64,000 nucleotides of DNA. It comes from Acinonyx jubatus. Lineage: Eukaryota; Chordata; Mammalia; Carnivora; Felidae. The stretch covers positions 186,308,786 through 186,372,785 of the forward strand of contig NC_069382.1 of NCBI RefSeq assembly GCF_027475565.1, given 5' to 3'. A program made the translations under genes and the position numbers. Below, in pieces: positions 33,360 to 44,075 of this stretch. How positions within the stretch are numbered: the stretch's first letter is position 1; the number at the start of each line of letters is the position of its first letter. Below the pieces are notes generated by a model. That model did no database searches, was not told the origin of the DNA, and worked only from the letters and a program-made list of their open reading frames with translations.

Positions 33360-35578
33360 CCACCCATGACATACACAATTACAACATATGCTGGGGTCCT
33401 AAGCAAGAACAGGCATCTAGGAAGGAAGATGATGTGCTTGAAATGAGGGCTGAGAAAATGAATCAGGATTCACCAGGCAAGAATGCACTAGAAAGTCCAG
33501 GTGAGGCTATGGACTCTATTGGGGCAACTGAATGTAACTCAAAAGGAATGATAGGGAAAAGCCCATGAGATAGCAAGGCAGATAAACCTTTTTTATTGTT
33601 GTTTTGTTAATAAATTAGTGGAAGAGACTCAAAAGTTTCAAGCTTCATAGATAAGCTATTCATAGCATACTCTCCAAAGTCTTACTCAAAGGTATGCACT
33701 GTTACCCTCAATTTTTACTAAAAATGGGCATGGTTTTGTAAGAACATATTCCAGAATCTCCATCTAAGAAAATTCACCTCACTGGATTTCTCTGCTCTGG
33801 AAATCAACATGCATTTTCAATTTGCATTTCTCTTCAGGTCTTAAGAAACAAATTGATAAATTTCACTTTCCTCCAAAATTATTCTTCTGATGGCTTTAAA
33901 ATTAGAAATCTAAGTAATTAATGTTACTGTATAGTACTTTCTCAATGGCTGATTTAAATTTTTTTTCCTATCTACCCATTGTATGTTTCTTACCAGCATT
34001 CCCCACCTCCTGAAATTCACATTATCTATTTAAAGTCTTCCTCCAACTTTTAAAAAAATGCACTACAGATTTTTCTTTTTACCCCCCTCTGTTTAAAGAA
34101 CTAGAATATCACAACAAGAAAACATCTATAAATGCAAGATAGTCATTCTAGAGTTTTGTTTTATTTTTCCCCAAAAAAACGTTAATACTAAGTAATAGGT
34201 TTTACTGAAATGTATTAGGGATCTGTATTGTTCCTAGTCTCCCTTATTCCACATGAACTACCCATTCCCTTTCCAGGTGAATACCTCAGAACAACAGGAT
34301 TGCATAAAATGAGCCAAGATTGAAACTTATCAAACAGGCTAGGTATAAGTTACAAAGTTGCTGAAGTCTGCTTTACCCACTCACAACGGAAAATATTTGA
34401 TGGCAGAAGGGGAAGAGAAGTAGGAAAACTGATGGAACAAAAGTGTCAAGGAAACACTAGTTACCGTTGCACTTCTTCGCACCCGATCTCACTTTAGCCA
34501 AGACGCCAAGTCTCATTACCAGTGTGATGGTGGCTGAAATGTTACACGTCCACATGTTTTAGTCCTGCTCCCATGACTTCATTTTTATAATGAAAACAGT
34601 GGAAATACATTGGGAGGGACTAATCCATAAAATGTGCATCTACTTTAACATCCTCTAGTTGAGCTCCATGAAGAAGGAATTGTTTTTATTTTGTAAGGAT
34701 CCCAAATGAGTTGCAGAAGGATCTTAACAAGAAGTAGAGCAGGAATGACTTCCATGCTTGAAAGCCTTTTTGACAAACAACAACCAAGAAATGTGCACTC
34801 TTGTGCACATCAGTAACAGATAAGAAAGACAGCTGTTGGGCTGGCCTCCTCCCTTTCTTTGGAACAGAGCTGCCAAGGGAGGCACTCTCCTGCAGATGCT
34901 TCCCACTGGTCAGGTGGGAAGTTGAGCTGTGCAGGCATCACAGTAGGCATTGCAGTAAATCAGATAGCATCTTTTCTGGAAGAAGGCCAAGCTGCCCTTA
35001 AAGATGTTAGGTACAGCTTCCTGGTAGCTCAGGGAAAAGGGATCCATTTCAATAATTTCCAAGAACATCCCTCAAAGCCAGTATTTTTGGCAGGAGGGGG
35101 TGGGTGTTAAGTAACTTCCTGCTGAAGTTATAGAGGAAAAATGAAAATCCTACATTCATTCTTCCATACTCTGATGCCTGGAAACAGATTTTGGGCCATG
35201 ATTCATACAGTGAGGTCTGCCTTGAATTTTACTTTTTTCTCCTTTCTTCCCTGCTTTCCTTGCAAAGAAAATAGCTCAAAATTTTGTAGTTGGGAAAGGA
35301 AGATATAGGTTAACAAAAGATTTCAGGAAAATCCACAAAGAGTGGTGTTCATCCAATGGAAGAAATGGGTTATAGGGCAGAATGGACTCCCAAGTAACTT
35401 ATATGTATGAATAATATATCTGGTTGACATAACTGAGATGGGGGAAAACTTGGACCTAATTATTGGTTACATAGTCCTGTGGAAAAATCATGGGCTTTAT
35501 TGGCTCACAAATATGGATTGAAGCCTTAATCGTATTATTAATCAGAAATGAGAACTTGAGGGAGATTCTCCAAGCCTT
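33360..35578. other. unique DNA, no gene seen
   Basis: No transposon or gene is recognised. A perfect 8-bp inverted repeat, atgtgcac-tctt-gtgcacat, lies at 34791-34810. Overlapping open frames at 34801-35110 have no domain. Confidence 0.5.
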
Positions 35579-35591
35579 TGATGTCACTTTA

Positions 35592-35850
35592 TCTTTTTTA
35601 AATACTTATTTTATTTATTTTGAGAGAGAGAGAGACAGAGAGAGAGGAAGGGGCAGAGAGAAAGAGAATCCCAAGCAGGCTCCATACTGTCAGGGCCGAG
35701 CCCCATGTGGGGCTTGATCCTGCAAAACCATGAGATCATGACCTGAGCCTAAATCAAGAGTTGGAAAAAAAATAAAATAAAATAAAGAGGCATTCAGACT
35801 CCCCCCCCAAAAAAAGAGTTGGACACTTAACTGAGCCACTCAGGCACCCC
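35592..35850 (-). mobile_element. SINEC, antisense, with an internal insertion
   Basis: GA tract, 'ctccatactgtcagggccgag', 'tgagatcatgacctgagcct' and the head ending 'gagccactcaggcacccc' are in order. The perfect flanking duplication is tgatgtcacttta (35579-35591 and 35851-35863). Between 35766 and 35813 it carries a foreign stretch of A/TAAAA repeats, 'gaggcattcagactcc', a C run and an A run. The insert is bounded on both sides by 'agagttgga'. Confidence 0.95.
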
Positions 35851-35929
35851 TGATGTCACTTTAAAATGGAGAAAGTACTCTTCCTTTGTAGGTGCTCTGA
35901 ATCTTTCATAAAATAATGTAAAAAAAAAA

Positions 35930-36450
35930 AAAAAGCTGTACTAGTGTCCTATTACTGCTGTAACTAATGATCACAAGACTAGTGATGTAAAACAACACTC
36001 ATTGTCTGACAGTTCAGGAGATCAGAAGTCTAAAAATCAATCCTATGAGGTTAAATTTAAGGAATCAACAGAGATGGTTTCTTTGAAGACTCCAGGAGAG
36101 AACTAGTTCCCTGCTCTTTCCAGCTTTTAGAACCTTTCATCTGTCATTGCTTGGCTTGTGGTCACCTTTCTCCAGTTTTGCTTCTGTCATCACATTGCCT
36201 CTTGTCCTCTCTAACCTCCTACGTTCCTCTCATAAGGAACTTTGTGATTGCATCACACCCACTAGGATAATCTACCCATCCCAGGATCATTAATGTAATC
36301 ACATCTACAAAGTCCATTTTTCCATAAGGTAACATAGTCACAGGTTCCAGGAATTAGGGTGTGAGCATGTTTGCCAGGCTATGATGAGTGTGTTTGTAGG
36401 GCTGAAACATAGCCTATTATAAATATTTAGCACAAACAAGCATGCAACAA
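35930..36450. mobile_element. ancient LTR-like interspersed repeat
   Basis: 'actagtgtcctattactgct', 'gtaactaatgatcacaagac', 'acagttcaggagatcagaag', 'tttcatctgtcattgcttggc', 'acatctacaaagtccatttt' and 'ggaattagggtgtgagcat' match a common mammalian repeat of about 500 bp. It begins 'tgt.ttagt.tcctattgctgctgtaacaaatt'. I am not certain of its Repbase name, and its class is inferred from the TG..CA-type ends. Confidence 0.65.
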
Positions 36451-37429
36451 ATTACAACCCTTGTTTCCTCTTCTATCAGAATTGGAGGCAAGATGGACCT
36501 AATCACTCTTTCCCCCAATTTACCATCACCTTGAACATTCTGCTCAGAGGTCCCAAAAGAAAGGCTGAAGGAATCCACTAAGAGTAAAATGGCAAAGCCT
36601 TAAAAACCACAAGAAAGCAGAAGTCTTATACTTGTGGTGTATTTGTTTCTTCCTTTGATGAGCGTTTAGAGTCTGGTGTGTTTTATATATCTGAGTTATG
36701 TTTGGAAAGCATCTGGAAGAAAACCAAATTATGTAGTCAATTGTAAGTGTAAAGCCATCATGAGTGAATTTTTTCACTCAACGTGTCCTGAAACTAGTTG
36801 CAGAAAGCCATTTGGATTTTGAGGATGAGAGAATCATCTTAGTTTTAGAGTTCAAGAGAATCCAGGTCTTGTGACATGAGGGAATTGGAACTTCTAGGTA
36901 TATTCAGCTTCTGATTTAATATTCTTTCAAATTGCACTGACATCATAATCATTTATCTTCAAAGAAAGCAGAGGGAGGCCAAAATAGTTTCAGTTTCACT
37001 CTGTTTTAATGGTAAATTCCTATCCTTTTGCTGATGTCCGCTATAAAGTGATCATTCATACTGCCATCACATGAAATGAACCAACTAAATCAAAATATTT
37101 TTCATAGGGGAGTAGCCTAGGGAAGTGAAAGAAACAGCATGCCGGACTTCTCATGCTGGGCTATTTTTGGATGGCCTTCTTCAAGGATCAATTTAAAGCT
37201 GACTTCTACAACAAAGCTGTCTTCAACAAGCAGAAAAATATGACAAACCCACACATACTTAACAAAAGTAGTCAGCTGACTGCACCTGACTTAACTGTAC
37301 AAAATATAGAGTCTATTCTCCATATCATAGTAGCTACCAAGAATAGTAATTATGGAGATAATGCATAATTCATTAGCTCACTGATCCATTTATTCTTTAT
37401 CATAGATCTTTAACAAACCTACTATTTTT
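36451..37429. other. unique DNA, no gene seen
   Basis: Short open frames (36544-36777 minus, 37153-37368 plus) have no recognisable domain or flanking signals. Confidence 0.5.
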
Positions 37430-37676
37430 TCATTCATCATTCATTTAATCATTCTTTTTTTTTCATTTTCTCAGCAATCAATTTGTATATTTATTAATTT
37501 ACTCATTCAACAAAACTGCATTGAATATCCTACTTCTGCTCATATTATATTGGGTACTGGAGATGTAAGATTAATCAAATGTATATGTGCTCTAGAAACC
37601 CATATCTTGGCCCAATCTTCAGTTAGAAGACTCTAATATAAGAAAAGAACATAGAAATAGAAGTAGGATGTTTTGT
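37430..37676 (-). mobile_element. L2 LINE 3' end, antisense
   Basis: 'ttcattcatcattcatttaatc', 'actcattcaacaaaactgcattga', and 'attgggtactggagatgtaa' follow the antisense L2 3' end (attcaacaaatatttattgagc.., ..ggcactggggatac). Confidence 0.7.
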
Positions 37677-37689
37677 TAATAATCACTGT

Positions 37690-37905
37690 GAGGGCCATGT
37701 GGTTCCTTCAATCGGTTAAGCATCCAATTCTTGATTTTGGCTCAGGTCATGATCTCATAGTTCAGGGAATCAAGCCCCACATCGGCTCCACTCTGACTGT
37801 GAAGATTCTCTCTCTGCTTGAGATACCCTCTTTCCTCTCTCTTTGCCTCTCCCCTGCTCCCACATGCTCTCTCTCTCTAAATGAATAAATACATACACAT
37901 TTAAA
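37690..37905 (+). mobile_element. SINEC, sense, diverged
   Basis: Head region 'gggccatgtggttccttcaatcgg', the shared 'ggctcaggtcatgatctcat', a TC tract, and tail 'aaatgaataaatacatacac'. The likely duplication is 'aataatc(c)act' on both sides (37677 and about 37911). Confidence 0.9.
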
Positions 37906-39224
37906 AAAATAATAATAATCCACTGATGAATCATCTTAAATATGTGATATTTGTGATAAATTGTAAATATTTTAGACAGGTAAATTGTGATATTATAGAG
38001 ACTAATTCAATGATTGCGAATCTGACTTCAGGTCATTCAAATGTGTGGGACTACATATTCAATTATTGCATTTTTTTTTTTTACCAGTACAAGACTTTGT
38101 GAAGAGCTTCAGCTCAAAATATGTGCCCTGTGCATTAATCTGTGGTTAATGACTAACTGTGTTACTGGTCTCAGAAAAGTATGATTTTTTTTCCCAGCCA
38201 ATTTGTTGTTATACTAGCCAATATTGCTGTGGAAGCTGTATAGTACCATCTCATATTTCACTGGCCACCAAAGTGTGAACGCTAAATCTGGTTGGAAAAT
38301 GGGAACGGGTGGACCTCTTTGGGCTCCCTATCAAAGCAGTGTAAATGTCACTAAAATAACAGTCTCTGGCTTTGTGTTCTCAAATTCAGTCTTAGCCATA
38401 ATTACGTATAGCTAAGACAGCATGGCCTTTGGATTTTTGACCCTCCTAATCAGGCCACCATTTGTATTTTGGAGGCCTGATTCACTACCATCCTAACTAC
38501 TCTCGCTTTAAACCAACTTCTTTCCGCTGTTCCTTAATATTCAGATTGGTATGTGAAATTTCTTCATTCTTCAGATATTTTAATTTTTCTTTCCTTGACA
38601 CTATCCCCACAAGGCTCTATTTTTCTTGCCTCTCATCCTTCTAGTATTTCCTAAGAAGAGTGTAACTAATAACATAATTTTTAAGAAGTTGATTTATCAT
38701 TCTTCTCCCTGTCCCTCACACGCATACAGTCATCTGAAAGCTTGTTAAAGTCAAGAGAATTATCTTTTATATTGTCATGTCTCCCATTGCTCGAACCCTA
38801 ATGTTGAATTGATGAATCTATGAGCAGAAGATTGTATGAGAGTCCTTATGATATCTGGTCAGATACCTCTATGCCAAAGAACCATTAATTATATCAGAGT
38901 TCCTGGTGTTCTGACAACTCCTGCATGTCTAATGCTAGCATGACCCTCCCCCTCACTTTGCTCCTCAGTTCTTTTCATTTGCAGGAAATGCTCAAACTCC
39001 TGTGCAAAGCTATCAGTGGCCTTTTACACTGAAGTCTGATAAAAGGTATATTCTTGAAAATAAGAGTTTGTAATTCTAGTTTTGAAAGTACAAAAGTAGA
39101 CAGGGGCACTGGGAAGGAAAATGAGAGTCCCAAACAAAACAAAACAAAACAAAACAAAAACTGAATTCCTAGGAATATTGATTGACTAAATATAAGTAGT
39201 ATTCCAGGCACTTCTAGATACTTC
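37906..39224. other. unique DNA with an (AAAAC)n run
   Basis: An AAAAC microsatellite of about six units lies at 39130-39160. A T run of 12-13 bases lies near 38070. No gene or known transposon is seen. Confidence 0.5.
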
Positions 39225-39385
39225 ATATGTTCTAAACAAATTAATTATCTTAATAACATTATAATGTAGGTGCCATATCCCCATTGAAACGTTGACACAT
39301 AGAGGTTAAGTAACTCTTTCCAAGTGTGGAGACAAGATTAAGAACCAAGTATTTGACTCTAAACATCATGTTCTAAATGATTAGG
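39225..39385 (-). mobile_element. MIR SINE remnant, antisense
   Basis: 'catatccccattgaaacgttg', 'agaggttaagtaactctttcc' and 'aagaaccaagtatttgactc' follow the antisense MIR core. Confidence 0.75.
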
Positions 39386-39549
39386 CATTATGATCACAGA
39401 AAGACAAAATGAGATAACATGATCATTATGGCTGCGTATAGAAAGATTGCTGTGAGTATGGTTGCCTGCATGGGTTATAGGAAGTTACATTATGAAAGAA
39501 AGGGTACTGGTATAAATTGTGATTCTATGTTTTTGATAAAGATAGTATA

Positions 39550-39647
39550 GGGGCACCTGGGTGGCTCAGCTGGTTCAGCTCAGGTCATGATCTCACAGTT
39601 CATGAGAACTGTTTTCTCTCTCTCAAAATAAAGTAAACATTTTTTTA
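39550..39647 (+). mobile_element. internally deleted SINEC, sense (~98 bp)
   Basis: It keeps the head (ggggcacctgggtggctcag), part of the B-box region (gctcaggtcatgatctcac) and the TC/A tail (tctctcaaaataaa). It lacks most of the body between. Similar flanks are 'aaagatagtatag' (about 39538) and 'aaagatagcatag' (39648). Confidence 0.9.
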
Positions 39648-40035
39648 AAAAGATAGCATAGAAAAAAAAAAACACCTTAGTTCCAAATATTTAAATACCT
39701 GATTCAGAAAAAACAGAAATGAATGACAGACTTCCAGTGACCTTGATTTTGAAACTCTGACACCACCTCTGACTTTGGGGTGAATGTGTTAATGAGATGG
39801 GCCATTCCATTTGGAAAGCCAGTAATAGATTATGGTGAATGAATTCATTACTGATATTTTCAAGTCTGAAATGTTTATTTTGGTCAATTCTAGCCTTAAA
39901 ATCTTGACTTTGAAGTCTGAAAAAAATACATTTACCTAGAAAAAAACTGTAATTTACCAGTTAGGTGTGAGATAAGAGATTATAACAAACTGAAAGAAAT
40001 AATTGCTAAGGCATTTCTCACCAGTCTGCCCTCTT

Positions 40036-40038
<3 letters not shown>
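39648..40038. other. unique DNA
   Basis: Nothing is recognised apart from an A run (39661-39671). Confidence 0.5.

Positions 40039-40074
<36 letters not shown>
40039..40074. repeat. (GT)n microsatellite
   Basis: An uninterrupted GT run of about 18 units. Confidence 0.95.
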
Positions 40075-40076
<2 letters not shown>

Positions 40077-40925
40077 ATGCGCATGTGTATGCACATGCAT
40101 TTGTGCCATTCATCTGGAACAATTGTCTAAGTTTTTGGTTCTGCTTTGGAAGCTAAGGAATGTGTTGAGTTTTGGAATTCCTTTCATGTGGAATGAATCC
40201 AGCTCCTGAGGACTGTTGATGATGGACAAACACGGCACAGAAATACCATAAGGAAGACTTCCATTTTCAGTTTGTTTAAGTAATCTTGATAGAAGGACCC
40301 AAATATAGTGTTTTCTATGAGTATGACAAGAGCTTCTCGGGTCAAGACATAAGCAGTTGACATAAACTGCACTTTAATTAGTTTGAGTGTATTTTCCCAG
40401 GGCACGTAACTTGCTAAACAGTCTTCAGTGTTTTCTACTTTGGGGTATCAGATACTGTTTCTCTTCCTTTGTGTTCCAATATAACTTTCTCCCCCCGTGC
40501 CCCCTCCCCCCAAATTACTCTGTGCCATAGAAATGCTGTGAAAACAGAAACTGTGTCATGGTTACTTTTATGTTATTGGCACTTATTGATACCTGGTAAT
40601 CAATGGAAAGATGGTTGAGTAAATAGATGCCTGGGTGAATAATATGCGAATGACATGCTTTGGTCCAGATTTGGAGTGAAGTCAGTAACTGTTATAAGAC
40701 TCAGCAGCCCCCAAATACTCTGTCCCTATTTTACATGCATATTAATTTTTATAAACATGATTTATGCATATTGTTGGAGAAGAAAAGAGATTTGAATGTT
40801 CTGTTTCATAAGTTATTAGCAATGTGAGACAAAGAAAGTCAATAATTAGGAGCCACTCTGAAGATACTAGAGGTGGATTGTTTGTGACATGACCAGAAGA
40901 AATTGAAATAGGATTCTATTCTATT
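40075..40925. other. unique DNA, possible L2/MIR tail
   Basis: The stretch 40527-40625 (gccatagaaatgctgtgaaa.., ..tggcacttattgatacctgg) resembles a diverged L2 or MIR 3' end. The rest is unrecognised. Confidence 0.4.
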
Positions 40926-40927
40926 GT

Positions 40928-41004
40928 TCTCTTTCTTTTCTTTTCTTTTCTTTTCTTTTTTTTTTCTTTTTGTTTCCCTTTCCTTTCCTTTTTTCTTTTT
41001 CTTT
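40928..41004. repeat. (TTTTC)n pyrimidine tract
   Basis: About four perfect TTTTC units, then degenerate T/C-only sequence to 'ttcttttaat'. The strand asymmetry is strong. Confidence 0.9.
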
Positions 41005-41009
41005 TAATA

Positions 41010-41775
41010 TTCTATCATTCTCCAACTCAAAATTTTCCAATGGCGTCTGTGGACTTATAAACAACATCCTAACCCTTCACCTAGCATACAGAGCCACAAC
41101 ACAACCTGGCCCCCGTCCACATCATTGGCCTTAGCTCATTCCATATCCTACTGTGCTCCATGTTCTTTCTGCAAGGCTTTTGGCCAAGCTCTGCCTGGGA
41201 TCCTCCTCAGTCATCTTCACTTACCTGGATGCTTCTTCATCTTCAGGTCCCAACTTTATTAATTCCTTAGAGACACTTTCCTTGAACAGTTTCCAAATGA
41301 ATCTCCTAATCACTCAGTATCATACCATCCTATTTTAATTCTCTGCATAAATCTCAACATGTTGGAGATGCCACATGTTTGCATCCCAGCTGAGCGTGTC
41401 TGAGCATCAGCCGTGTCTGTCCTGACACCAGGTATGTGTAGGTAAAGAAGCCATCCTGGAAGTCCTCCGCCAGTCCCAGCTGTTCTATGTCTCAGGCACT
41501 CATGTTATTCCATGGACCAAAGAGCCACCTACATTATGTGTTTTCAGAATTCCTGACTTAATAAATCCCTTTGTTTGTTACACAGCAATAGCTAAAACAC
41601 TTACTCACTTATCACAGGCTGCAATTACGTTGTTATTTTAATGTTTTTAAAATTCTTGGTCTCTCCCCAAGAATGTCAGTTCCATGATGACATGAATTTT
41701 GTTTATTGCTATTACCTTTATACCAGTGCTTGGCACATAGTAGGTGTTCATAAATATTTGCAAAATAAATACTTA
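41010..41775 (+). mobile_element. L2 LINE 3' part, sense, split by an MLT1 LTR
   Basis: The L2 sequence shows 'aacacaacctggcccccgtc', 'tgtgctccatgttctttctg', 'caaggcttttggccaagctctgcctgg', 'tcttcaggtcccaac' and 'agacactttccttgaacagt'. It resumes after about 41605 with 'acttatcacaggctgcaatta', 'aatgtcagttccatgatgac' and the terminal 'ttggcacatagtaggtgttcataaa'. The two halves join in register around the LTR. Confidence 0.85.
41345..41605 (+). mobile_element. MLT1-type MaLR LTR remnant, sense
   Basis: 'tcccagctgagcgtgtctga', 'gtcccagctgttctatgtctc', and the end 'cctttgtttgttacacagca' plus 'atagctaaaaca' match the 3' portion of MLT1 LTRs. It interrupts the L2, so it is younger than it. Confidence 0.7.
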
Positions 41776-41824
41776 CCTTGTTAACTGAGCAGGGTAATTT
41801 TACATTTTTAATCTCATCAAACAC

Positions 41825-41960
41825 ATTCAACAATTCTATATAATATTATCCCCATTTTACAGATGAAGGCACTAAATATTAGAAGGATCAAATAGTTTTC
41901 TCCGGTTGCAATCTATACAACTAGAATGTAACCTAATTTTAATTTGAACTCTTTTATCAT
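41825..41960 (-). mobile_element. MIR SINE remnant, antisense
   Basis: 'tattatccccattttacagatgaaggcac' is the diagnostic antisense MIR core, followed by a diverged 'tttgaactc'. Confidence 0.75.
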
Positions 41961-42029
41961 AGTCTTACCAAATAAATTGTTGGATTAACCTCATCTCCAG
42001 GTTTACCTTCAATTTTAAGAAATAGAGTG

Positions 42030-42240
42030 GTGAAGAGTGCAGAAACTGAGGCAGGATTCCCACAATTCAAATCCTAGCCCCTGCATATTTATTTTGTGAA
42101 CTTGTCTCAATTTTCTAATTTCTAAAATAAGAGTTATAAATTCTGTTTCATGCGCAGGCTGCTTTGAAGACTGAATGAGTGAATATAAGTAAAACATTTA
42201 TACCAAGACTCGGCACATGAGTATTCTATAAAACACTATA
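42030..42240 (+). mobile_element. MIR SINE remnant
   Basis: 'attcaaatcctagcccctgc', 'gtgaacttgtctcaattttc', 'taatttctaaaataagagtt', 'aagactgaatgagtgaatat' and 'actcggcacatgagtattc' match the sense MIR order over its whole length. Confidence 0.8.
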
Positions 42241-43950
42241 TTATTATTATCATTGTATTGAATGATATTTATGAATTGTCCAACATATTCCCTAATAACC
42301 AGATATTATTAATAAACTATTTTCTGATATTTTGTATGTAAAATGTTTATCATACCATAGGCCAAACATATATATGTATCCGAGTTGTAAAATAAATGAT
42401 TGTAACTATGAATAAGGTATCCTTTTTTGTGATACGTGTGACCTACTTGAGTGCTGTGAATTTTCATCATTGTTGTTGTTAAATAGGAAAACAGTTTTCT
42501 CTGAAATGAAAAGTTATATGATTTAGTCTTGGGAACTGACTTGGAGGTGATCTCAGTCAGCTTTCTCATTTTTTAAGGACGGACACCGATGACAAGAGAG
42601 GCAAGGCCTCATTTAAAGTCACATAGGCAGCTACCAGTTGAGCCAGAGCAAGAGTCAAGGTGGCCTGAGTCCTGTCCTGGTGCTCTCCAGCCCCACCAAA
42701 CGCTGTGGTGCCAGCACATCCTTGTTGATGGAGAAGAGCCTTTCCAGCTCACTGGTTTTCCCAGTATGAGCCAACATTTGCTTAGTTCTCTCTACAGGGG
42801 GGAAACCAAGCAAGTGCCCATCTAGACCCCTACATTCTATCCTTCATCAGTAAAAATTATAATACTGCTTCCATAAAGTTAGAGAAATACCTGATTCTTC
42901 TGGGTTAATCTAAGGTCATGGGAAACAGCCCATACTTAGAAGACATTGAAGGATAGGAGATAGATTTAAAAGACTGTGCCTTTCTCATGCCTCTGAAACT
43001 GTAATTAGTGGCCTGAAGCTACTGGCCACAGCAGTCTGGAACTTTGTACAGCAAACAGCTGTCTTCCTTTTTTAGGAAGAGTTATATAAGGCATTCAAAC
43101 CACATGGATTTCCTTTGAAGCAGCTAGAACTTTTGTCAATATCATCTTTTATCTCTCTTTTCCCCTTCAAGCCCTCTTAGAAGAGATCTTATCAAACAGG
43201 GAATCAAAGGAAGCTTCTGGTGTTACTCTTTCCCAGACAACTTTCTGGAATTCTTAAACATGGAACCAGATTTCTGACAGTCACGATGTGGTTTGCACTG
43301 GTGTTTTCTCCCTGATGATCTCTCTATAATATCTTCAGGCTGTATTGGACAAGCGCCAAACAGAGCTTTGACCTATGCCCCGTGTTTTCAGGAGTTGAAA
43401 ATCCATGTCGTCCTTGGGAGCATATAAATGTTACTTGTTTTTCTTCTTTCTCAGAGGCATACATGAGAACTCATAGGTAAATACAAATAGACAAACGATC
43501 TCTCTTTTCTATTCTCAGCAGAGCTCAAAAAATCAGTCTACTCTAACATAAGAACTTCAAAATTCTCTCAGGTACAAGAATCTGGATCACCTTTTAATTA
43601 CATCACAAGAAGAAATAAACACGGCAATATTGCCAGACTAGTTACTGCCAAACACAGAATTTTTATGTGATAGCATTGCACAAATAAAGCACTATCAAAG
43701 GATTTTTTCACAAATATCCCACTTGTGAGCTTAAAATGAGTCTCTGGTGTAAAAGTTGTATTTTTATTGTTAAAAATACAAATCAGTTTACAATGGGCTT
43801 CAGTCAGGATTCTTGGTTGTATTCAACAGAAAAATTTGGGGGTTAATTTAAGAAAAATAACAGTGGAAGGAATGAAGGCTGAGGTATGTGGCTCAGTCTA
43901 TGTGTACACCCACAAGGAGGTAATACAAGTAGGGCTAGCGAACACATTCC
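42241..43950. other. unique DNA, no gene seen
   Basis: No domain is recognised in the open frames at 42309-42569 (-) or 42589-42825 (+). A faint old repeat may lie near 43780-43900. There are no RNA genes. Confidence 0.45.
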
Positions 43951-43954
43951 TTTG

Positions 43955-44075
43955 TGCTAGATACTGTTCAATGTGCTCATTCAACCCTTGAATCAGTATT
44001 GTGTGGCTGTAACTATTATTATCCCTATTCTACAAAACTAAAGCAGAATTGTTATAGCTTTTGTCAAAAAAAGCA
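43955..44075 (-). mobile_element. MIR SINE remnant, antisense
   Basis: 'agatactgttcaatgtgctc', 'ttatccctattctacaaaac' and the following 'gaattgttatag' fit a diverged antisense MIR. Confidence 0.6.
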
